From assembly GCA_947095535.1 (NCBI GenBank), contig OX352773.1:31331398-31395397 (forward strand): a DNA stretch of 64,000 bases, given 5' to 3'. This DNA comes from Poecilobothrus nobilitatus. Taxonomy: Eukaryota > Arthropoda > Insecta > Diptera > Dolichopodidae. The notes below the pieces were generated by a model that was not told where the DNA came from, did no database searches, and worked only from the letters and a program-made list of their open reading frames with translations. The translations under genes were made by a program, and so were the position numbers. This document shows positions 53,301-64,000 of this stretch, piece by piece (positions within the stretch are counted from its first letter, which is position 1; every line of letters begins with the position of its first letter).

Positions 53301-54661
53301 ATGATAAAGTTGAAGTATGTGATCAACGAGTGGCTGTGTGTCGTGACCATGCCAATGGTCTTTGTAAACGCAAATTATGTAAATATTATCACATACCAAT
53401 TATATTGCCACCAGCAAATATAATGGCTACAGTTTTTAAAGCGCAAAATTCTTTATTATCATCAACATTAACAACATCTAATACACCAATAACAACAACA
53501 GCATCAATATCAACAATAACATCAAATCAACCTACAATCAATGAAATAACAAATATTCAAGATAATTCAAATATTACACCAATATTATTGCCAACAGCAA
53601 ATGCAAAAATAAATTCAAATTATAATTTAAATTCAACAATATCTTCAACAAATAATCTAAATAATAATACTATAGATATGAGTTCAACTGTTCATATTAT
53701 AAAACCAGCTATGATTCGAAAATCTTCTACAACAACAAATACAAATCCAACAAATAATAATAATAATAATAATAATACAAATCTTTCAATAGTATCTAAT
53801 TTTATTTCACCTTCAATTAAAAATCAACAACAACAACAACAACAGCAGCAAATAAAAGCATCCCAGCATCATTTAAATTCTATAACAACAGCTAATGCTG
53901 TTACAGCTATAACTACAACAACTACATCTATTCCACATAACCCACTTATATCTTCAGTTAATCATTTTGTTGATTCATATTCAAATATTACAAATAATAA
54001 TAATAATAATAATAATAATCCAATAATATCACCTAAAATTTCTCATATTAATTTTTTAAATAATAATGGAATTCTTCAACCATTTTATTGGCAATCTTTT
54101 AATAATAATTATAATATTAATAATATATTACCTACAGATATTAATTTATTTGATGATACGAAAAATGTTCAACAAAAAAATTTTCAACAATTATCGTCAA
54201 CAACATTAAATGATAATAATAATACACATTATTATAATCAAAATTCTAATATTACTACTGCAACTAATCATCAACCAATAATTTCTATAACAAATGATTT
54301 TAATGAAAATTTATGTAGTGGAAATTTTTTTAATGAAAATTTATTATCACAACAACAGAATATTGCAACAACAAATTTTCCATCAAATATTGGAATTTAT
54401 TCACATCATGTTCCTATACATAATAATAATATCGGTTTAACAAATGTTTTAATAACATCATCACCACCAACCGGAGGAACACCAGTAACAGTATCATCAA
54501 CAGTTACATCAACATCAACAATAACAAATCTTCCAATTCATCAAAATTTTGTTGAAAATAAAATTAGAAAAAACAATAACAACAATAATAATAATAACAG
54601 TAGTAATAAAAATAATGTGGCCACAACAACAACAGCAACAACATTGGGTAATTGTAAGTAA
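53301..54661 (+). CDS. CCCH zinc-finger gene, exon with finger B and low-complexity tail
   Basis: The acceptor TTTTTTTAAG ends at 53300. Two bases complete the His codon from the previous exon, then DKVEVCDQRVAV leads into CRDHANGLCKRKLCKYYH, a second C-x7-C-x4-C-x3-H finger, followed by IPIILPPANIMATVF. The two fingers are 16 residues apart, close to the 15-residue spacing inside a muscleblind pair. Relatives by spacing and sequence are MBNL and ZC3H10; I cannot assign a named orthologue. The remaining roughly 400 residues are Asn/Thr/Ser/Ile/Gln-rich, with poly-Asn and poly-Gln, and are probably disordered. The frame stops at TAA 54659-54661, but this stop lies inside a perfect GTAAGT donor (54654-54659). 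The true exon may therefore end at 54653 and splice on, possibly to an acceptor at 56217. A start at 53330 (GTG) or at an internal ATG is unlikely. Confidence 0.85.
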
Positions 54662-54763
54662 ATCAACAATAACAAAAGTTGCTAATAAACATTTTTCTAC
54701 ATCTTAATAGAAAATATAATAAAAGTATTATAAAAATGTGTTTTGAGAATTTTTCGAAATTAA

Positions 54764-54795
<32 letters not shown>

Positions 54796-56583
54796 CAGCA
54801 AAAAAAAAAATAATATGAAGAAATGACAATATAAATATAATTTTTATAATGTCTTATAAAGAATATGACACATTTAAAATTCTGCAATATGTTGCTGCAA
54901 TATATGAAAAATGTATATGTTATTTAAAAACAGAACAGTTCATTATTAATACATAATTTTATTAAACCATATTTTTTAAATTTTAAATTCTATAATAACT
55001 TTTCCTCCAAAAAAACATCCTCTTAAAGCAAAAAAAAAAAAAAATTTTTTTTTTTTTTTAATTTAATTTCGAAAAATCTTTTTCCATATAAACAATTCGA
55101 CACTTTGAAATAATTTCTACCCCCCAATAATAATATACATTCTATATTATATAATTTATTTTACATTAATGCAATATTTAAATAATAAATTGATCTAAAA
55201 AAAAAAAATAAAAAACGTTAAAAACGTAAAAATGAGAGACACACATCCACATTATACTTTTACTAATATATTTAGATAAGAATTTACTTGATATCTTATT
55301 TAATAACTATACATATATAAATAAATAAAAACAATATATACAAAACATAATACACACCAATATAAAACAAAATAACACAAAAATATATATTAGATTTAGT
55401 AAAATAAAAATTATTGTACACCATTAAATAAATAATAATAATAATAAAAAAAAAAAAAAAAAAAATTATAGATATTTATTTGTAAGCACTAAAAATTTGA
55501 ACAAAACAAAAAAAAAAAATAACAAAATATTTGAAAAACTTATATAAGAAGAAAAAGAAATTGAATTTTCTTTTAAGAAAATAAATTTATTAAAAATTAA
55601 AATAAATAAATATTAAATAAATAATACTTTGAATTATATATATATACATATATATATATATAAATATATATTTACTTTAAAAAATATTAAAAATAAAATA
55701 AAACTTAAGAAATAATTTCTAATTATACACAAAATTTAGAAAATGAAAATCGAAAAAAAAATAGCAACAGTTTAAAAAAGTTACACGACTAAAAAAAAAA
55801 AAAAAAAAGAAATTACATAAATGCTATAATTAAAAAAACATTGACATTATTATTTAAAAAATGAACAAAGAACAACACTCCGTTAAAAAAAAAAAATAAA
55901 TAAATAAAAAACAAAATTATAGAAATTGTAAGTTTCAAAAAAAAAAAAACAATTTTTTTTTTTTTTCATTTTCATTATAATTTAAATTTATAAATGTGAG
56001 AATATAAGAAAAAAAAAAAAAAACACTTAAAATAGATCATAGAAAATTTAAAAAAAAAAAAACCTTAAATGATTTTTAATTAAAAAATAAAAGAAAATTT
56101 TTAAAAATTAAAAAGCATTATGTATGAATAAAAATAAAAAAAAAAAACAAAAACGACCTATAAGTTCAGTTAAAGACAAAGCTTTATTTTAAACATTTTT
56201 TTTTTTTTTTGTTTCAGCTCTCTAAAATTTTTATATTTCTTTTAAGTTATAAAAATTAATTTTGTGATTAATATTTATATTACAATTAATAATTATATAA
56301 GACAATATATGAATTATTAATATTCTATTTCCTATATATATAAATTCAAACTAATAAACCACAAAAATTAAAAAAAAATTTTTTTTCAAGTATTTATTGT
56401 TTTTTTTCTTTATTTTTTAAATTAAATTAAATAATATTAATTACAATGATTATTTATTAATAACAATACATATAGTATTTATTTAATAACAATGATTCGA
56501 ATGCATAAAACTGAACTTTTTTGATCTCACATATTTTGTTTGAAAAAATTAAATTTGTGTTCAAGCTCAATTTTATGCAATTC

Positions 56584-56612
56584 GGGTCTGGGGATGGGGA
56601 GGAGGGGGAGGG
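56584..56612 (+). other. G-quadruplex motif
   Basis: Five runs of three or more G (3, 4, 4, 5 and 3 long) are separated by loops of one to four bases, in DNA that otherwise averages very low G+C. This satisfies the usual G3+N1-7 four-run rule. Confidence 0.85.
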
Positions 56613-59019
56613 ACCTCTTAATTCATAGTTTCTTATTTGAAAATATGAGATTTGTAATTTATACTCAGTTTTATAGATTCGACCCCAATAAACTTTTATT
56701 ATCACAATAATAATTATTATAAACTTTTTGTAAAAAAAATTTATGATGTATTTACAGTATAAATTATACAAAATTAATATGTGAATATTATAAAAATTCT
56801 AAAATATAATATATGGAACAAAGTTCAACTTATTTAAAAATTCGAATACTCCACAGATTTTATTTAAAAAAAATTTAAATTTATTTTATAAATAATTATT
56901 TATAATAAATTAAAACTTAACAAAACAATGTTATGTTAATATTAATATATTTTTTTAACAAAAGTTTGAAATTTTTTTTTTTTTAAATACTATTTATTTT
57001 TATTATCTTTTTGATAGATTTAAATAATTAATCTGTTTTACTTATACATCCAAAATAATTAATATAACGAATATACTTAAAATATTCACAAAATATATAT
57101 ATACTTACAATTATCGTTATTTTTAAGTTTTTAAAATTTCAAGAAAAAATCTACCAACAAAAAAAAAAAAATATGTTTTAAAATAAAGCTAAGCTTTTAT
57201 TAAAAAAAAAAAACTGAACACATTTATTAAATAAATAAATAATAAAAAAAAAAAAAAAAACAAATATGAAAAATTAAGAAAAAAAAAAAATTAAAATAAA
57301 TAAATAAAATTATTTTGATATTTTTACCTTGAAAAAATCACTTTATATTATATATATATACCATATTATATGATATATACATATACGTATATACAATATT
57401 CTATTCTAATCACTTTCATTAAACGTTCAACATATAGGGATCTTGTTTTTATAAGATCAAAAAAAAAAAAAAAAATTTCAAATTATAAAAAAATAACAAA
57501 ATATAAAAATTAAAAAAAAAAAAAAAATATTTTTAAAAAAATCTATAAAAAAAATTATGAAAATTTTTTTATAAAAGAAATTTTCATTTACAAAAAAAAA
57601 AAACAAAAATTTAAAGAAAAAAATAAATGAAAATTAAAAAAAAAAAAAAAAATAACTAAAAAAAAAAATTATACACTATAGAAGTTTAAACGTGTTTAAT
57701 TAAAAATGAATAAAAAAAAATAAAAGAATAAATCATTATTAACATTATATTATATTATAATTACAAAATATAATAGATGAAAATAGTGTTCCATGAATTT
57801 GAAAGAATTAACAGAATTAAAATAAAAAAAAAAAAAAAAATAGTTGATTAAATAATTCAAAATAAAAATTAAAAGAACTACTTAAAATCTTTTTTTTTTT
57901 ATATTCTTTTTATTTCGTGTTTTTTTTTTCTGAGTTATTTTTTTTTTTTTTTTTCTTTATTATAAATAAAAATTATAAATTTAGATAATAATTAAAAATT
58001 TTTTTTAATTGATTTTTTTTTTTTTTTGGGATTTTTAATTTAGGTAATTAAAATTTAACTTTAAAACTTTATGATGATAAAATGTTTATATACATAAATT
58101 TTACTATACATAAAAAATATTAAACAGATATTAAAAAAAAAAAAAAAATTTAAATTAAATAAAAAAAAAAAAAAAAAAACAAAAATTGTGCTATAAAATC
58201 ATAAATAATATATTGAATAAAATAAATAAATAAAAAAAAAATATCACGTCCTATTTTTGCAACGACTATAATAATATTAAAACAAAAAAGACAAAAAAAA
58301 ATATTTACTATATTATTACAGATATAAAATAAAGTATAAGTAAACAATTCTTTACCACATACAGACACACACACAATTAATTATTTTTACATTTTGTTTT
58401 TTTTTTTTTTAATTTTATGAAATAAATTTTATTCTAAAAAAAAAAAAAACAAAAAAAAACAAAATAAAGTAAAATAAAGATCAACATTAAAAATTTTTTA
58501 AATTTAATTTTTTTTTATTTTTCAATACAAAAAACATATAATTTAATTACCTATATAATATATACTTACACACACGTATTTAAAAATTCAATAAAAATTT
58601 TATTAAAATTTCAGAAATATAAAAAAAAAATACAAACAAAAAAAAAAAAAAGTAAAAAATCACTTTTAAAATACTACAAATTAATAACGGAGTAAAAATT
58701 TATTATGTTTAATTTTTTTTTGAATTTTATTTTACCTTTTACCTCATTTTAATTTCGATATTTTTACGATAAATAAAAATTTATTAATTTTTTTTTTTTT
58801 TTTAATTCTTTTTTAATTTTTTTATTTGATTTAATTAGAAATTTTATTTTTAAAATTAACTTTAAGTAACCCTACATAAAATTAAAAAAAAATTTGTTTG
58901 ATTATCGATGTTTTAATTGAAATTTTATTTTGATATTTGGTTTTAAATAATTGTTTTCTTTTTTAAAACCGATTAATAAAATGTTGTCTTGTTTCCATAA
59001 AAATAAAACAAAACACATT

Positions 59020-59700
59020 ATGGTCTTACCAATGCAATTAATTGTTTTAAAGTCGATTTTATTTTTGCATTTTTGTAGTAAGGTGACACTAACAGTTTCT
59101 TCTGGAATACCATATATTTAATGGGTGCACTTAAACAATTTTGACATTTATTCTTTTTATATTGAAAATAAATTTTTTTTTAAATTTTTTTTTTTTAAAT
59201 TCAAAAATATGTACGCAAAATTCCTGACAATCAAATAAATAATTATTTTATAAATTTAAAAATCCACAAATATGTATTAAAAATGTACATATACGATACG
59301 CATATGATAATAAAAGTTTCGGAAAATAAGTAAACTATATATGTGTATGTGGGAAAGATTTGTAGAGAGTCAAAACTGTACATTGGAAGTACTGTACAAG
59401 AACTGTATAGTTCTGCATAAAAACTGAGTTTGAACTCAGAAAATCTCAAAAAATCTCTTATTTAATTTACCATTTAAAAGAATAATGTTCTTTTCTGTAT
59501 CCAACACTCTCCGTTATATATACTCCATCCAAACTCTTTGTTAAGATTTTTTATTTTGGTTTTTCAAAGTTAATTCTAAACAATGACATAAAAGTGATAG
59601 GCTACAACTGAAATAAAAAATAAAATCGACTTTAAAAGTGTCATGTAATAATAACGTCATGTAATAACGACTTAACGAAATGTCATTAGTAAGACCCCAT
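59020..59700. mobile_element. putative DNA transposon remnant, about 680 bp, with ATGGTCTTACCAATG ends
   Basis: The outer ends ATGGTCTTACCAATG (59020-59034) and CATTAGTAAGACCCCAT (59684-59700) are inverted repeats. A second, perfect 22-bp inverted repeat lies inside: 59045-59066 against 59616-59637, containing AAAGTCGATTTTATTTTT. The right arm has extra sequence between the two blocks. The interior includes small palindromes (AGAACTGTATAGTTCT; CTGAGTT-TGA-AACTCAG near 59426) but no transposase. The ORFs at 59243-59449 and 59541-59723 are short and unrecognised. I infer a non-autonomous element of unassigned superfamily. Confidence 0.65.
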
Positions 59701-61417
59701 ATTGAAATTAATTTAAATAACAAAAATTATTTGAAATAACCTTTTTAATCATTTACATAAAAAACAAACTCATCAATACATTTTTTTTTACATAAAATAC
59801 ATAAAATATTATTTTTAATATATACTTTTTATTTTTAAAATTTAAAATACTCTCTATATATTTTTTTAATTTAAACCTAAATAAAAACAAAAAAAAAATA
59901 AAATAAAAATTAAATTCCAGTTTTCATAAAAAATAATAATAACTAATATGAATAGCATTAATTTTAATCATTTTTTTTCTTAATGCATTCGTAATTAAAA
60001 ATAACATCACAAAATAATAAATTATATGAAATAAAAAAAGCAAGAAAAAAAAAATTTACTAATAAATTATCAACTTATTGAAAACAAAAAAGTAATTCAA
60101 AATAATATTTTTGAACTAAACCAAAAAAAAAAAATAAAAATACCTTTAAAACACGTTATTAGAAATTAATTAATAAATTCGTAAAAATAACAAAAAAAAA
60201 AAAAAAAAACAAATAATTTATTTTGTTTTTTGTTGTTTATTTCTTCTTTTAATTTTTATATTTTTTTAGAATTCTAAAAATACTTTTCAAATAATTTTGA
60301 AATATAAATATAAAAAAAAATTTTTTTTCAATGTCTAAAATTAATCATTACCCATATATTTCATTTTTAAATTTTTTTTTAGTTTTTTTATATATAGTTG
60401 TATATAATAATTTTTTTGTTCATTTTTAATTGTTGTATTTAACAAAAAAAAAAAAATTTTTTTTTTTTGTTTTTAAAATACCCCATACGAAAATTTTTCA
60501 TAAATTAATAAAAAAATAAATAAAATAAACTATGTAAAACTGTGTAAATATGCCCTTAGCTATATATAACAGTGTTAATCTTCCTTTTTTTCTTTTATTT
60601 ATTTTTTGTTTATTTTTTAATTATTTTTAATATTCAACAAAACAAAAAAAAAAAAAAAATTGTCCTTAGAAAACAACAAAACATTAGAATCTCAAAAAAA
60701 AAAAAAAAAAAATGAAATGAATTTAAAAAAAAAATATTCTTCAAAAAATTGCAAAATTAAAACCAATTAATTTTACATTGGTTAAAATGAATTATAAATA
60801 TTTTTTTATATATAAATTTAAATGACTTACTTTTTATATTTTAATTACAAAAACCCTTCAAACAAACTTTAACAAATTTTTGACGCGAACAATATTATAC
60901 ATTATACACTTATAAATTGATATAATATACTATAAAAAAAAAATTACAATAATTAATATTTATATAATATACATACATATTACATACATACATATTCAAT
61001 ATATTCTATTAACATTAATTTATATTAATAAATTATTAATAATAGACAATATTAATTAATATATTATTTAAAATAATTATTAATCGGAGAATTATTTTTA
61101 TTACTTATTATTAAATAAATTTGCTTAAATGTAAATAAACGCGTCAGAAAATTTTAAGTATACATACTTAAAAAATTTAACGGTATTCTTTTGTATTCGC
61201 AAATAGCTGTTTTTTTTTTTTCACTTTTACTGATTATTCACTTTCACATATTCTAATTTTCTGTATTTGACTTTTATTTTTATGTATAGTATACAGCTTG
61301 TATAATATTGTAGTTAGGTTTGTTTGATTCAGGGGGGAGGTAATTAAAAATAATTAATATAAACAAAAAAAAAAAAAAACTAAAAAATTCAAACAATCAA
61401 AGTTGACATTTGGAAAA

Positions 61418-61439
61418 GCGAGGATTATGCGAGGATTAT
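61418..61439. repeat. tandem duplication of GCGAGGATTAT
   Basis: Two exact adjacent copies of an 11-bp unit at 61418-61428 and 61429-61439. Confidence 0.9.
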
Positions 61440-63481
61440 GAATTTAGAGCAATATAACATAAATGTATGTATTAAAACGGATTACAAAAATACTTTTGAC
61501 AATTTTATATTATTCAGAAAAAAAACAAAACAAATAAAAGAAAAACGGTTAAAAAATAAAAATACACCATAACTTTTAAAATTTTATTTAACAAAAAAAA
61601 AAAAACAATAAAATAAAAACTTATAATAAAAAGGAAATAAAATTTTTTTTTTTTTTTTTTTGGTTTTCTTAAATACATTCATGTTATTAAAATATGTATA
61701 ATGTGAGTGACAATGAGACATTCAATATTGTGATATTTTTTGATAAAAATAAAAAAAAAAAATTAAAAAAACTGAAAAATATGATATGACGACAGTAAAA
61801 AAGAAATCAAATTACTTAAATAAAAAAAAAAAAAAAATTACTATAGTATTCTCAAAAAAAAAAAAAGAAAAAAAAATATATAAGTAAAAATAAATTAATA
61901 ATTATCTCGTAAAAAATGTATTTAATTAAAATACATAAATAAAATAAAATTAAAAGGACATGTTTTATTTTTTTTAAATTTTTCAATCAATGTTTTTTTA
62001 TTTAGAAAATAAAATATTATTAAATTTTTATTTTAAATATCTATATACATACGTATATATATATAGAGTATGGCATATTAATATACAAAAAATGTATTAA
62101 TAACATTTTTTTTTTTTTTTGTTTTTTTTTTTTTTTAGTTTTCACCAATTTTTTAATTATTTTTTTTTTATTGAATTTGAAAAAAAAAAATCAAATATTT
62201 AAAAATAAATATATTAAAATAATTGAAAAAAAAAAAAAAACATTTGTAATATAATATTATATACAAAAATATAGATATAAAAACACAATATACATCAAAA
62301 ATAATATTCTTTAACTGTTGTGCATATTACATAAGTAATCTTTTTTATAAATGTATATTTTTAAATAAATATAACTACACAAAAAAAAAAAAAATTAAAT
62401 TTGAATACATTTACAAAATATATTATCAATAATTAATATAATTATTATCTCCCCATATAATTTGATTTTTTAAATATTTATAATATAATTTTTTTTTTAA
62501 TAAATTATATTTTAAAAATTTTAGTATGTTAAATTTCATTTTTTTTTTCTTTTTTTTTTTTTTTTGGTTCACAATTAATAATATTAAATAAAATAAACAT
62601 AATAGGTTCAAATAATTAATTAAAAATTTACTAAATACTAATTAATTAATTAGTTATAATTATAAAATAAAGAAAAAAAAAAAAAAAGAAAGATGTAAAA
62701 TCGTTTTATTTGCCTTAAGAAGAAAAAAAAAATGAAAAAAAAAAAAAAATATTAAAATCATAAAATTAAACTAAACATTTAAAATAAATAAATAATAATA
62801 AAAAAAAATACTTGAAAAAAAAAAAAGTAAAAACTAACCTAAAAAAAATTTACAAAGAAAAAAAAAAATAAATTTAATATGAAAAGTAAAAAAAAAAAAG
62901 AAAAAAATACTTTAATATAATGTGATTGTATAAATTTCATTTAAAAATTTAATATATTATCTTATATTAAATACAATTTAATATTAAATAAAATAATACA
63001 ACAAAAAATTTAAATAATAATTATTATATATATGAGTTTAAATATAAAATAAAACTATATATTGTGTAAATTTGACCAATGACATATTTTAATTCAATTC
63101 TATTTTTTTATTTTTTTTTCCTTCATTATTTTTTAATTAATTTTATCAACAAAAAAAAAAATAAAAATAAATAAAAATAAAAGTTTTAAAAAATTAAAAT
63201 TATATTTACATTAATAAAATTCATTAATAATTATTATACTCAGTGTCATTTTTATAATTATAATATTATAATAAATTCTTTGTTCTTTATAAATTAATTA
63301 AATGTTCTCGATATTTTTTTTTTTTTTTTTTTCATTTTTATTTAAATTTAAAAATAAAACAAAATAAAAAAAAAAAAAAATTTTAATCAATTTATATAGA
63401 TTGTAATAAATATGTAGAATTATCCTTAAATTGATTTTTTGAATTATATATATATAGATACATATGTAATTTTTACTCTTC

Positions 63482-63506
63482 TATATATATATATATATAT
63501 ATATAT
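63482..63506. repeat. (TA)n microsatellite
   Basis: Uninterrupted alternating TA of about 25 bases. Confidence 0.9.
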
Positions 63507-64000
63507 TATATTATTTCTATTATGTTTATTTTTGTGATACAGTTTTTTTTTTTTTATATAAGATTTTAGAAATCGAAAAGTAAGAAAAAACAAACAATTA
63601 AGTTAAAACAAAAGAAAGAAAAAAAAATAAAAATAAATAAAAACATTTATGTATTAAAAAATTTAGTTTTCAAATATTTTGCATTTTACATTTTATGAAA
63701 TATTTTAAGAGTTTATAAACAAACTAAAATAAAAAAAAAAAAAAATAAAAAGAACGTAATAAAATAAAAAAAAAAATTTCTTCCGTTAAAAATTGAAAAT
63801 TTATGTTTTTTTAATTATTTTAATTTTTCAGAATATTTGTACATATTTCCTATAATTTTAATTACAGTTTAATATTCAGTCAACCTTCTTCATAAACTAC
63901 AAAATAAAGTAGATTATTCATACTAGTACAAAATCAACTCAAATGTCAAGCTTTCAGAATCATTTTTTAAAATCAAGAATTTTTATTTGACATATCCTGA

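Larger units (their letters stand above)
54662..64000. other. AT-rich 3' flank or further intron, no clear gene
   Basis: No convincing coding exon. A strong polypyrimidine tract with GTTTCAG ends at 56217; if it is used from the donor at 54654 it would add only two codons before a TAA. The region also holds a G-quadruplex motif (56584-56612), an inverted-repeat element (59020-59700), an 11-bp tandem repeat (61418-61439) and a (TA)n run (63482-63506). The last 160 bases (63840-64000) are slightly less AT-rich but show no ORF that I recognise. Confidence 0.5.

Noticed and set aside
53330..53332. GTG as a translation start of the long CCCH ORF
   Set aside because: The upstream codons continue in frame to a good acceptor at 53300 and join a zinc-finger exon in the correct phase; non-ATG starts of this kind are not expected in animals.
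56457..56771. 104-codon minus-strand ORF with a Pro/Ser stretch
   Set aside because: The Pro/Ser stretch is the complement of the G-quadruplex motif; the rest is AT-rich noise.
1..64000. tRNA, rRNA and CRISPR structures
   Set aside because: No T-loop-like GGTTCGAATCC box, rRNA core sequence or regularly spaced repeat array was seen on either strand by reading; a covariance-model scan would be decisive.

Overview
This window is extremely A+T-rich eukaryotic DNA: long poly-A/poly-T tracts, many (TA)n runs, multi-kilobase introns, and short coding exons with GT/AG splice sites. No ribosomal or transfer RNA gene, CRISPR array or bacterial-style operon is visible. The exon sequences, the Asn/Gln/Ala homopolymers and a recognisable insect-type muscleblind C terminus point to an insect, probably a fly or another insect with an unusually AT-rich genome. 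The order cannot be settled from the window alone.

Layout, all genes on the + strand. (1) Positions 1-23040 hold the 3' part of muscleblind (mbl): four phase-0 coding exons (1248-1430, 10668-10883, 14152-14424, 20596-23040) that join to 1038 codons ending in a stop. They encode the linker after the first zinc-finger pair, the second CCCH pair, an alanine-rich exon with a KKRA basic motif, and a long terminal exon containing a roughly 425-residue Asn/Thr/Ser-rich insertion. The first finger pair and the promoter lie upstream of the window. (2) Positions 23041-46489 have no convincing gene. (3) Positions 46490-54661 hold part of a second CCCH zinc-finger gene: a short possible first coding exon, an unusually GC-rich 73-nt exon candidate that would shift the frame, an exon carrying one finger, and a long exon carrying a second finger followed by a low-complexity Asn/Thr/Ser/Gln tail. 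(4) Positions 54662-64000 have no convincing gene.

Introns and intergenic DNA carry old mobile elements found here by their ends. They include a 5'-truncated RTE-type LINE on the minus strand with a perfect 14-bp target-site duplication (15403-15703) and a pogo/Tigger-like MITE with CAGT...ACTG ends and TA duplications (31938-32592). Five further terminal-inverted-repeat pairs lie at 6788-7020, 7283-7988, 16441-16905, 29446-29919 and 59020-59700, and a weaker one at 51153-51932. A strong G-quadruplex motif sits at 56584-56612.

Muscleblind is a known regulator of alternative splicing and RNA localisation. The second gene also encodes a likely RNA-binding protein with tandem CCCH fingers. Nothing in the sequence shows that the two work together; they share strand, finger class and low-complexity disordered tails.
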